Shown here: positions 18,172 to 25,767 of the stretch, piece after piece
Layout of the letters: every line of letters begins with the position of its first letter
How positions within the stretch are numbered: the stretch's first letter is position 1
Assembly: GCF_001666835.1 (NCBI RefSeq)
Contig: NZ_LZJF01000197.1
Span: 38,393 to 102,392, forward strand
Direction: 5' to 3'
DNA from: Mycobacterium sp. E3251
GTDB taxonomy: Bacteria > Actinomycetota > Actinomycetes > Mycobacteriales > Mycobacteriaceae
DNA: 64,000 bases
Program-made: the position numbers and the translations under genes
Notes under the pieces: generated by a model
What the model was told of the DNA's origin: nothing
Databases searched by the model: none
What the model saw: only the letters and a program-made list of their open reading frames with translations

Positions 18172-18771
18172 TTATGACGTCCATTCTCCGATGAGGTCAT
18201 CGACGGTGGTTAACCGGCCGAGTACGGCAATAGTGTTGTCCAGCACCTGGTCTCCATACTCGGCCGGCGTACCCGAAACGGCGTCGCGCGGGACAACGAG
18301 TGCGAAGCCAGCCTGAGTGATATGTCCCGCGGAGATCGGAAGTGCGAGGTTCAACGAGACACCGGTGAGCACGATCGTCCGCACCCCGAGACCCCTGAGG
18401 ACTGGCAACAGCTCGGAATCCATGGTGGGGAACAAACCGTGGTGGCGCGGTAGCACCAGGTCGGTCGGCGCGAACAGCTCGGAAAGCACCTGAGTTTCAG
18501 GCGAACCGGGCGCCCATGCCGCAGTGGCTGGTCCCAGTACCCGCCAAATGCGTGCGGTGCCCGTGTGCCCACCGCCCAGGGTGCCTTCATAGGTGGCATG
18601 GACCACCCTCACGCCGGAGATCCGCGCCGCGTCGAGGAGCCGGCGGAGGTTTCCGACGAGTCCCGCGCTGTCCGAGGCGAGCTGTGGGAGTACCGATTCG
18701 GGCCCTAGCACGCCGTTCTGGCACTCGACACATACCACTGCAACGGTGGGGAGCGTGCTCGAGGGGGCCAC
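18172..18771 (-). CDS. Isochorismatase-like (cysteine hydrolase fold) protein lacking the usual triad
   Basis: A 199-residue protein of the isochorismatase fold: N-terminal strand VAVVCVECQNG, middle DLVLPRHHGLF, and TIVLTGVSLNLALPISA followed by AGFALVVPRDA. In active members the triad is Asp, Lys and Cys. Aligning the motifs puts E16, R109 and A143 at these positions, so the usual nucleophile is missing. GTG 18771 is three bases after the P450 stop, making it the last gene of the 21603-18172 operon. It may be a non-hydrolytic binding protein or catalyse differently. Family assignment is firm; function is open. Confidence 0.75.
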   Translation of the reverse strand: MAPSSTLPTVAVVCVECQNGVLGPESVLPQLASDSAGLVGNLRRLLDAARISGVRVVHATYEGTLGGGHTGTARIWRVLGPATAAWAPGSPETQVLSELFAPTDLVLPRHHGLFPTMDSELLPVLRGLGVRTIVLTGVSLNLALPISAGHITQAGFALVVPRDAVSGTPAEYGDQVLDNTIAVLGRLTTVDDLIGEWTS

Positions 18772-18774
18772 CGG

Positions 18775-19950
18775 TCAATATCTCAGCATTAGCGAGCCAA
18801 GGGCGAAAGTGTTCGCCGGAAAGTCGATCTCGGGCTCGCAGCCCCGGGCCACCTCGAATTCGGGCACGCGCTTCAGCCACTCCTCGATGATCAGGCTCAG
18901 CTCCAGTCGTGCCAGATGGGAGCCGAGACAGCGGTGCGGTCCGCCGCCGAATCCCCAGTGCGGATGGATCTTTCCGTCCATGACCACCTGGTTAGCTGAG
19001 ATCTCGTCACTGTCGTCGCGATTGATCGCCGCCAGACACAGGCGTAGCTTTGTGTCAGCCGGAAGCGCCACGCCGCCGATGGTCACCTCCCGAGTGGTCA
19101 CTCGCGGCACGATCGGGGCGGGCGGCTCCAGCCTGACCATCTCCTCGACGAAAACTCGGATCTCTTCAGGGTTTTCCCGCAACGCCCGCCGAAGTTCAGG
19201 GTTGCGGGCCAGTTCCAACAAGGCGAAGCCCATCGAAGCGGTGACCGTGTCGAGGCCCGCCAGGACGAAGAGGAAGCTCAGTCCGATCGCTTCGGCGTCG
19301 TCGAGCGGGTCATCTCCGCTGAGCACATGAGACAGCAGGTCGTTCCCCGGATTTTGGCGGCGCTCATTGATCGCCTCCGAGACGTAGGTGACCAGTTCGA
19401 GTGCGGGCGTTAGGTCGGCGCCCTCCATTGAGGGCAACTCCGACAGCGCGATCACGTTGTCCTTCCACGCGATCAGGCGGTCGCGGTCCTTCAGCGGCAG
19501 GCCGAACAACGTGAGGAACACCTGCGACGGGTAGGGGATCGCGATGTCGGCCATGACGTCGCACTCGTGCTTCGCGGCGGCCGCCTCGACGATGGAGATC
19601 GCCTGTTCCTGCAGCGAGGGCAGCATGTCCTTAAGCGTGTGCGGGCTGAAGAACGGCTGCAGGATCTTCCGGAATCGTGTGTGTTCGGGTGGGTCGAATG
19701 AGATTGGGACCAGCGGCAGGGGACTGCCGAGCTCGTCGAATGCCTTCTTCGACGAGAACGTGCTTGGATCGCGCAACGCCGTGAGGACATCCTCCCGTCG
19801 GGTCAGGTAGTACCACCCGTCCATGTACACCACGGGGCCGGCGTCGCGCACCACCTCCCAGCCGACTCCCCGGTCGGCGGCCATCGGCAATTTCGCCCAT
19901 TCGAGTTCGGCCACGCCTGCGATCGTTCGTGCCTTCTGGTCGGTGCTCAT
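18775..19950 (-). CDS. Cytochrome P450
   Basis: A 391-residue soluble bacterial P450. Visible signatures: I-helix AGLDTVTAS with the Asp-Thr pair for oxygen activation, the ExxR motif in EEMVRLEPP, and the haem loop FGGGPHRCLGSHLAR with ligand C341. An HTRFRK segment on helix C fits propionate contacts. It is preceded by two SDR genes and followed by the cysteine-hydrolase-like gene. No ferredoxin lies in this operon, but one is encoded at 48763. It should hydroxylate a lipid-like substrate; the SDRs could oxidise the resulting alcohol (inference). Confidence 0.92.
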   Translation of the reverse strand: MSTDQKARTIAGVAELEWAKLPMAADRGVGWEVVRDAGPVVYMDGWYYLTRREDVLTALRDPSTFSSKKAFDELGSPLPLVPISFDPPEHTRFRKILQPFFSPHTLKDMLPSLQEQAISIVEAAAAKHECDVMADIAIPYPSQVFLTLFGLPLKDRDRLIAWKDNVIALSELPSMEGADLTPALELVTYVSEAINERRQNPGNDLLSHVLSGDDPLDDAEAIGLSFLFVLAGLDTVTASMGFALLELARNPELRRALRENPEEIRVFVEEMVRLEPPAPIVPRVTTREVTIGGVALPADTKLRLCLAAINRDDSDEISANQVVMDGKIHPHWGFGGGPHRCLGSHLARLELSLIIEEWLKRVPEFEVARGCEPEIDFPANTFALGSLMLRY

Positions 19951-19965
19951 AGTTGTCCTATCCCC

Positions 19966-20763
19966 TCAGAACGCCGATCGGTGCAGTCCACCGTCGACCT
20001 CAATCCACGCCCCTGTGATGTATCCCGCGGTCTCCGAACACAAATACGTGATGAGCGACGCGATTTCGCGAGGTTGGCCCATCCGTGCCGCGGGGACGCG
20101 GGCCTGCGTCAGCATGAAGTCACGGCGCTGCTGCTCATCGGCGGTGCCCAGGTTCTTCTCGAGATAGGCGATCGCGTTGTCGGTCTCGATCCAGCCCGGG
20201 GCGACGGTATTGACCGTGATGCCGTAACGGGCGTACTCGTCGGAAACCGTTTTGAGCAATCCGGTCGTGGATGGCCTGGTGGCGTTGGCGACCACATGGT
20301 GGATGTTCCCCGTCGGCTCCTTGGCAGTAGCCGATCCGATGTGCACAAAGCGGCCCCAGCCCGCTTCCCGCATCGCGGGAAGGACCGCACGGAGCAGGAA
20401 GATCTGGCTCATTGTGTACGCCTCGAACGACTCTCGATAGGCGTTCAGATCTTCGATGTCGGCGAAGTCGCCGGGATGCTGGTAGATGGCTTGTCCGATG
20501 ACGATCAGTGGTGGCCCGAACTCGTTGCCGACCTGGCGGATCGCGTCGCCGAGCGCCTCGGGCTCACTGACGTCGGCGCACACACCGACGGCCATGCCCT
20601 TCTCGCGCCGGATCTCCTGCACGGCGGCATCGACGTCGGCCTTTGTTCTTGCCAGCACCGAAACTCGACACCCCTCGGCCGCAAGCATCCGCGCGACCTC
20701 GAAACCGATGCCCTTGCTCCCGCCGACGACCAGCGCCGACTTGCCCCGTATCCCGTAGTCCAC
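19966..20763 (-). CDS. SDR-family protein with atypical active site
   Basis: A 265-residue short-chain dehydrogenase fold. The nucleotide-binding GGSKGIG (about 14-20) and C-terminal ITGAWIEVDGG are clear. Where classical SDRs have Tyr-x3-Lys, the aligned residues are A159 and R163 (VVANATRPSTTGLLKT); the preceding Ser (HIGSA) is kept. A subgroup of SDRs with an N/R-type motif in place of YxxxK exists, so it may still bind NAD(P) and act through other residues. It lies between the P450 and the mycofactocin-type SDR in one operon, with 12 bases to the upstream stop. Confidence 0.85.
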   Translation of the reverse strand: MDYGIRGKSALVVGGSKGIGFEVARMLAAEGCRVSVLARTKADVDAAVQEIRREKGMAVGVCADVSEPEALGDAIRQVGNEFGPPLIVIGQAIYQHPGDFADIEDLNAYRESFEAYTMSQIFLLRAVLPAMREAGWGRFVHIGSATAKEPTGNIHHVVANATRPSTTGLLKTVSDEYARYGITVNTVAPGWIETDNAIAYLEKNLGTADEQQRRDFMLTQARVPAARMGQPREIASLITYLCSETAGYITGAWIEVDGGLHRSAF

Positions 20764-20775
20764 GAACGTCGTCCC

Positions 20776-21603
20776 CTATCGGCGGACGTCCATGCCGGCG
20801 TCGACCTTGAGCAGGCTTCCGGTGAACGACCGACCCAGATCGGAGATCAGGAACAGAATGGCGTTGCTGACGTCTTTGGGCTCGATCATCGGAAAGTCGG
20901 GCAGCGCCGTCTGCATCGCATTTGCCAGGTGCGGATTCGCTTCAATGACCTTGAACAGTGCGGGGTTCTCGGTCACCATCGGCGTCATGCAGTTGGTCGG
21001 GGCGACGGCGTTGACCCGGATCCGGTCGGCTGCGAGCAAATTCGCATACGCGCGCACCAGGCCGGTGATCGCCAGCTTTGCCATGGTGTAGGCGTCGGAG
21101 CCGCCTCGACCGTCGGTCATGTCCAGTAACGCCGCCATCGAACTGGTCGCGACGAGGTTGCCTCCCTCGCCACGTTCCCTCATGTGGGGGATGGCGACCT
21201 GGAAAGTGTTCCACACGCCGATCTGCATGATGTCGATTCCGACCCGCAGCGCCTCGGAGGCGTCCACCTCATCGACATTGGTGAGGATGACGCCCGCGTT
21301 GGCGATCACCGTATCGATGTGGCCGAACTGTTGGACGCCCGTGTCGAAGGCGGCCTGCAGCGCGGCTTTGTCCCGCACGTCGGCCTGCGCTGTAAGCATC
21401 TGCTGGCCGGTCTTTTCGACCAGGCGGCCCGTTTCCTCCAGGTCCTCGAGAGTGCCGAGCTGGTAGGGCACGACGTCGAGGTCGTGGCAAATGTCCACAC
21501 CGACGATGTTCGCGCCCTCCTCCGCGCACATGACGGCATGTGACCGTCCCTGTCCACGGGCCGCACCGGTGATGAAGACGACCCGACCGTCGAGCAAGGC
21601 CAT
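20776..21603 (-). CDS. Mycofactocin-coupled type SDR oxidoreductase
   Basis: A 275-residue SDR with the TGAARGQGR glycine motif (12-20) and the insertion after strand 2 that mark the mycofactocin-dependent subgroup (carveol-dehydrogenase-like). Ser154/155, Y172 and K176 (DAYTMAK) form a normal catalytic set. Members hold NAD(H) tightly and pass electrons to mycofactocin, oxidising secondary or primary alcohols. It is the first gene of the 21603-18172 operon, upstream of the atypical SDR and the P450, so a hydroxylated P450 product is a reasonable substrate (inference). The mycofactocin genes are not in the window. Confidence 0.87.
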   Translation of the reverse strand: MALLDGRVVFITGAARGQGRSHAVMCAEEGANIVGVDICHDLDVVPYQLGTLEDLEETGRLVEKTGQQMLTAQADVRDKAALQAAFDTGVQQFGHIDTVIANAGVILTNVDEVDASEALRVGIDIMQIGVWNTFQVAIPHMRERGEGGNLVATSSMAALLDMTDGRGGSDAYTMAKLAITGLVRAYANLLAADRIRVNAVAPTNCMTPMVTENPALFKVIEANPHLANAMQTALPDFPMIEPKDVSNAILFLISDLGRSFTGSLLKVDAGMDVRR

Positions 21604-21702
21604 GAAGTGCTCCCCTCGTTACCATCGATTGCCCTGAATGTGCCGCACAGTCCTACACGGTGTGACCCGCGCCACGAAAGCATGCTACGCGTCTCGGTCC
21701 GA

Positions 21703-21722
21703 AATATACAACTATTTTGATA
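21703..21722 (-). promoter_or_regulatory. Shared motif site A (TAGTTG type), upstream of SDR/P450 operon
   Basis: On the minus strand the sequence reads ATCAAAATAGTTGTATATT, matching the recurring AnAyAktTAGTT(A/G) motif. It lies about 105 bases upstream of the start at 21603 in a locally AT-rich block, and probably overlaps the promoter of the four-gene operon. Confidence 0.4.
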
Positions 21723-21764
21723 ATTCAAGTCGGCGCACCTGGGGGAGGCGCCGGCCGCGAGAAG

Positions 21765-22544
21765 TCAACGCGGAGTAAAACGTTGTGCGCCGTCAAGACG
21801 CATCACTTCACCGTTGACGTACCCGTTCGTTAGCAGGAAGACCGCAGCGTCAGCGAACTCGGCAGGAGCCCCGAGGCGTTTGGGGAAGGGCACGTTCGCG
21901 GCGAACTTCGCGATCGCCTCTTCTCCGACCGACTCCATGATCGGCGTCTTCATCGTCCCGGGGGCGATCGTGTTCACCCGAATGGCAGCGGAGCTGAGGT
22001 CGCGCGCAGCGGCGATCGTCAATCCGATCACACCGGCTTTCGCTGCGGCGTAAGCGGTTTGACCGATCTGGCCCTCGTATCCGGCGATGGACGCCGTGAG
22101 GACCAACGCGCCTCGCTCGCCGTCGGCTTGCGGCTCCGCGGCCGCGACGGAAGCGGCGACGAGCCGAGCGACGTTGTAGGTCCCGTTGAGATAGAGATCG
22201 ATGGTTTTGGTGAAGCCGGCAAAATCGGCCGGGCTGCCGTCGCGTTGCACAATGCGTTGCGCGACGCCGAATCCACCGTGTGCGACGACGGCATACCGCA
22301 GCTGGCCGAGTTGGTTCGCCTGTTCGATCGCTTCGCTGACCGAGTCTTCGCTCGTCACGTCCGTACTCACGAAAGCCGCGCGGCTGCCCAACTCGTCAGC
22401 GAGCGCCTTGCCCTTGTCGGTTGCCAGATCGGCGATCACCACGCCGAGGCCTTCGGCATGCAATCGCCGCACGGTGGCCTCACCGAGGCCCCCCGCGCCT
22501 CCGCTGACGATCGCGGACGCACCGTTGAATTTCTCGACTGTCAC
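21765..22544 (-). CDS. SDR, type-2 3-hydroxyacyl-CoA dehydrogenase-like
   Basis: A 259-residue SDR starting at GTG 22544, which has AGAAGGAG five bases upstream. The frame continues further upstream, but that part overlaps the FadE gene end and has no binding site. Motifs: SGGAGGLGEATVRRL near residue 14, catalytic TAYAAAKAGV (YxxxK) and a conserved TMKTPIMESV loop. The closest functional group is the HSD17B10/3-hydroxy-2-methylbutyryl-CoA dehydrogenase type, which oxidises 3-hydroxyacyl-CoA with NAD. It is the last gene of the operon that starts at 25652 and follows two acyl-CoA dehydrogenases, a fitting beta-oxidation order. Confidence 0.87.
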   Translation of the reverse strand: MTVEKFNGASAIVSGGAGGLGEATVRRLHAEGLGVVIADLATDKGKALADELGSRAAFVSTDVTSEDSVSEAIEQANQLGQLRYAVVAHGGFGVAQRIVQRDGSPADFAGFTKTIDLYLNGTYNVARLVAASVAAAEPQADGERGALVLTASIAGYEGQIGQTAYAAAKAGVIGLTIAAARDLSSAAIRVNTIAPGTMKTPIMESVGEEAIAKFAANVPFPKRLGAPAEFADAAVFLLTNGYVNGEVMRLDGAQRFTPR

Positions 22545-22573
22545 TGTTACTCCTTCTGAGTTGACTGCACCGG

Positions 22574-23647
22574 TCACACATTGCCGATTACCAGGTCCCA
22601 CGGATCGGTGGCGCTCAGGGCCATTCGTCCGAGCCGACGCGCGTAGCCGGACGTCGTGCCGTAATCGTTGCTCCAGCTCTGCGCGCGCAGTGTTACCGAT
22701 GACAACGGATGTTCGGCGGTCACGCCGATCGCACCGTGAAGTTGGTGGGCGATGGTCGTGACCGGTGGGACAGCCCGACCTACAGCGACCCGTGCGACGG
22801 CGACCGCGAACTCCGTCTCGCGACAACCGAACCCATATTCAGCGGCAGCCACGACGGCAAGCGTGGCGGCGGCTCGAGCGCGTTCGATCTCACCGGCCAT
22901 CGCGGCAAGAGCATGCTGGACGGACTGAAACTTGCTCAGCGGCCGGCCGAATTGCATTCGTTCCCTCGTGTGCGTCACCGACATCGCTGCTGCCGCATCG
23001 AGCGCCCCGACGACCTGTACGCAGCGACACCATGAGCCGCGGAGCGACAACTCGGTGGCGACGGCCGGTTCGACGATGGCGAGCTCGTCGGCGGCCAGGT
23101 CGAAAGCCAGTCGATCGCGTGGCTCACCGGCCAGGTTGTAGCTCTCCTCCAGCTGGGCGCGGTCGATGTCGACGATGCCCACGCGTGTTTCGTCGTGGCC
23201 TCGCGCGAGAAGCAGCACGGCGGAGCATGCGCGCGTCCACGGAATGTCACTTGCCGTCCCGAGGATGCGCCCCCCATAAGCGTCCGCGTCAGCGATTGCG
23301 ACGGTGAGTGGTCCTTCCGGCAGTTCGATGCCCGCCCGGTTTCCGAGCCAGCCTGCCAGAGCGTCGGTTTCGGCCAACGGGACCGCGCCCGCGTGCCGGG
23401 CGATGCCGGAGAGCGCAATGGCAAGCTCACGCGGCCCCGCGCCCAGATCCGCGGTGCTCGTCAACCGGGCCAGCCCCGTGTCCTCGAGGCTGTGCCACAA
23501 CTCCGCGTCGAATTGCTCGGGAATTCTGCGCTGGCCGATCCGGGCATCGAACGATCGCCGCCCGATATCGTCGACCAGCTGCCGCAGCTCGGCATGTTCG
23601 TCATCGGCGGTGTCGGTCGCGAACGCGCCCTTCGAAAAGGCCGTCAC
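22574..23647 (-). CDS. Acyl-CoA dehydrogenase, smaller subunit type
   Basis: A 357-residue FadE-family protein with a divergent N-terminal half and a conserved C-terminal helical domain (RMQFGRPLSKFQSVQHALA; ATTIAHQLHGAIGVTAEHPL). It overlaps the preceding fadE by four bases (ATGA). Pairs of full-length and short, poorly conserved FadE genes in mycobacteria (for example FadE26/27, FadE28/29) form alpha2beta2 enzymes acting on steroid side-chain CoA esters. By layout this is the partner of the 24792 gene. No clear catalytic Glu is seen in the C-terminal segment. Confidence 0.85.
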   Translation of the reverse strand: MTAFSKGAFATDTADDEHAELRQLVDDIGRRSFDARIGQRRIPEQFDAELWHSLEDTGLARLTSTADLGAGPRELAIALSGIARHAGAVPLAETDALAGWLGNRAGIELPEGPLTVAIADADAYGGRILGTASDIPWTRACSAVLLLARGHDETRVGIVDIDRAQLEESYNLAGEPRDRLAFDLAADELAIVEPAVATELSLRGSWCRCVQVVGALDAAAAMSVTHTRERMQFGRPLSKFQSVQHALAAMAGEIERARAAATLAVVAAAEYGFGCRETEFAVAVARVAVGRAVPPVTTIAHQLHGAIGVTAEHPLSSVTLRAQSWSNDYGTTSGYARRLGRMALSATDPWDLVIGNV

Positions 23648-24792
23648 CGCAGCCCCATTCCGCGTGCGACAACACCGCGCAACACCTCGTTGGTGCCACC
23701 GCGCAAGGTGAACAGGGGCCTGTGCAGCGCAGCGGTGGCCGCCAGCGCCGCCAGCCCCGGTGTCGGTGCCACCTGGTCGAGCATGTCGCTGATCACGTCG
23801 ATCGATTCCTGCTCGAACCGGGTGCCGAGATCCTTGACCAGTGCCGCCTGATTCGCCGCGTCCTTGTTCTCACTGAGCGTGCGTGCCACCCAGACCGACA
23901 GCTGTCGCAACGAGATCAGCCGTCCCACAAGGTTTCCGACGACCCCGGCGGTGGTGTCATCGGTGTCGCCAGAGCTGCTCAACAGCCGGATCGCCGCCAT
24001 GATCAGCGGTGCGGTCGATAAGATCCTTTCGGGCCCGCTGCGCTCGAAGGACAGTTCAGCGGTCACCTGGTGCCATCCTTGGCCGACCTCGCCTAGCACG
24101 TCGCCGTCCGGCACGAAGACCTCCTCGAAGGCGACTTCGTTGAAATGATGGTCGCCGTTCATCAGCAGGATCGGTTCGATCCGCACGCCTTTGGCGTCGC
24201 AGGGAACGAGGAACTGACTGAAGCCGTCGTGCCGTCGTTGCGGGTCCGGTGGACTCGTCCTGGCGAGCACCACAACCTGATGGGCGTGGTGTGCCCCACT
24301 AGTCCAGACCTTGGTACCCGTGAGCAGCCAGCCGCCGTCGGTTCTGGTCGCCTTGGTCCGTACGGCCGCGAGGTCGGAGCCGGCGCCGTGTTCGCTCATG
24401 CCGATGGAGGAGTAGAAGGTTCCGGCAGCGATGCGTGGCAGCAGCCGCTCGCACTGTTCCTCGCTGCCATAGGCCAACAGGCCGGGAACGACCTGTCGGT
24501 CGGCGACCCAGTGCGCCGCGATCGGGGCGCCCGCCGCCAGCAATTCCTCGGTCACCACGTAGCGATGGAGGTGCGTCAACCCCCGTCCGCCGTACTTCTC
24601 GGGAATGATCAGCCCGACAAGACCGGCCGCGCCGAGGCGCGCGCTGAATCCCTCGTCCCACTGTCCGAGCCAGGAGTCGACGTCGGGCGCCCAGCCGTAT
24701 TCTGCCCGGTCAGCCTGCAGGAACCCCCGTACCGATGCACGCAGCTCGGCGAGTTCTGCTTCGTTGGCGCGTAGCGCGTCGAATTGACTCAC
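23644..24792 (-). CDS. Acyl-CoA dehydrogenase, larger subunit type
   Basis: A 382-residue acyl-CoA dehydrogenase. It shows LIIPEKYGGRGLTHLHRYVVTEEL, the FAD/substrate motif GMSEHGAGSDLAAVRTKA, and the C-terminal RGGTNEVLRGVVARGMGL, which contributes to the FAD site across the dimer. It forms alpha,beta-unsaturated acyl-CoA, passing electrons to ETF. The ATGA overlap with the next fadE suggests a heteromeric enzyme. It lies just after the HSDL2-like SDR gene with an 8-base gap. Confidence 0.9.
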   Translation of the reverse strand: MSQFDALRANEAELAELRASVRGFLQADRAEYGWAPDVDSWLGQWDEGFSARLGAAGLVGLIIPEKYGGRGLTHLHRYVVTEELLAAGAPIAAHWVADRQVVPGLLAYGSEEQCERLLPRIAAGTFYSSIGMSEHGAGSDLAAVRTKATRTDGGWLLTGTKVWTSGAHHAHQVVVLARTSPPDPQRRHDGFSQFLVPCDAKGVRIEPILLMNGDHHFNEVAFEEVFVPDGDVLGEVGQGWHQVTAELSFERSGPERILSTAPLIMAAIRLLSSSGDTDDTTAGVVGNLVGRLISLRQLSVWVARTLSENKDAANQAALVKDLGTRFEQESIDVISDMLDQVAPTPGLAALAATAALHRPLFTLRGGTNEVLRGVVARGMGLR

Positions 24793-24800
24793 GGATCAAC

Positions 24801-25652
24801 CTATAAGGCCGGTACCGGCGTGGACGGCAGATAGAAGTTCGGCGTCAGGTCATCCTCGTGGGCGGCGAGTCGATAGCCGGCGAAGTCGTCGATGCCTTCC
24901 TCGCGCAGCACCTCCTCGTCGGTGTAGAAGTGGCCGGTGCAATCGGCGGGCCGGGTGATCAATGCGTGCAGCGCGTCGGCCATGATTCGTGGGTCTCGCG
25001 CTTGCGCGCGCACTCCGTCGCCCATCGCGACGATCATCCCCGTGCTGGCCACAGTTACGGCGGGCCACAGCGAATTCACCGCGATGGGTACCGACGCGAA
25101 TTCCGCTGCCCAGCCCAGCGTCAACAGGCTTTCGGCGTACTTGCCCACCGCGTGGCCGACGTGTGAGCCGACCCAGCGTGGCTCCAGATTCACCGGAGGC
25201 GAGACGTTGACGATGTGCGCGTTGTCGGACCGCAGCAGGTATGGCAGCGCCGCTTGCACTACCGCGAAGGGCCCTTCGACGTTGATCTCCAGCAGACGGC
25301 GGAAATTCTTGGGAGGCAACTTGGACGTGGGGCGCAGATCCAGTGCGCCGGCATTGTTGACCACGGCGTCGATGCCGCCGAACGCCTCTGCCACCTCTGC
25401 CACGGCCGATACAACCGCCTCCGGATCGCGAACGTCACACACCACCGGCAGTGGCCGGCCACCTGCCTCGCGAACGGCGTCCGCCGACTCGCCGAGGGTG
25501 CCGGGCAGTTTGGCGTTCGGGGCGTTGGTCTTCGCCAGTAGAGCAACGGCTGCGCCGTCGGCAGCGGCGCGCACCGCTATTGCGCGGCCGATGCCACGGC
25601 TTGCACCGGTCACCACCAGTACGCGGTTGTTGAGGGTGCGAGACCTGTCCAC
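24801..25652 (-). CDS. HSDL2-like SDR with His at the catalytic Tyr position
   Basis: A 283-residue SDR starting at GTG 25652 (GAGGAG nine bases upstream). The N-terminal TGASRGIGRAIAVRAA and the NVSPPVNLEP segment place it in the HSDL2/citronellal-dehydrogenase-like group. In that group the catalytic set is Ser-Tyr-Lys; here S151 and K171 are kept but the Tyr position is H167 (SHVGHAVGKYAES). The C-terminus ends in the group's YLPSTPVPAL-like tail. It is first in the operon to 21765 and divergent from the DUF35 fusion gene. Confidence 0.85.
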   Translation of the reverse strand: MDRSRTLNNRVLVVTGASRGIGRAIAVRAAADGAAVALLAKTNAPNAKLPGTLGESADAVREAGGRPLPVVCDVRDPEAVVSAVAEVAEAFGGIDAVVNNAGALDLRPTSKLPPKNFRRLLEINVEGPFAVVQAALPYLLRSDNAHIVNVSPPVNLEPRWVGSHVGHAVGKYAESLLTLGWAAEFASVPIAVNSLWPAVTVASTGMIVAMGDGVRAQARDPRIMADALHALITRPADCTGHFYTDEEVLREEGIDDFAGYRLAAHEDDLTPNFYLPSTPVPAL

Positions 25653-25702
25653 CGTCTTGGGGCTCCTCTCGGCCGCGGCCGCGAACGTATTCGGGTTGAA
25701 TG

Positions 25703-25717
25703 CTATAACTATATATC
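25703..25717 (-). promoter_or_regulatory. Shared motif site B in divergent promoter
   Basis: CTATAACTATATATC (plus-strand reading) lies in the 115-base gap between divergent starts at 25652 and 25768. The identical 15 bases occur at 60194-60208 in another divergent gap. Read on the minus strand it gives GATATATAGTTATAG, fitting the common motif. Confidence 0.5.
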
Positions 25718-25767
25718 TCATTTGATCTACGACCGCGGCGGGCTCCGTCGCGCAGGAGCGAGGCACG

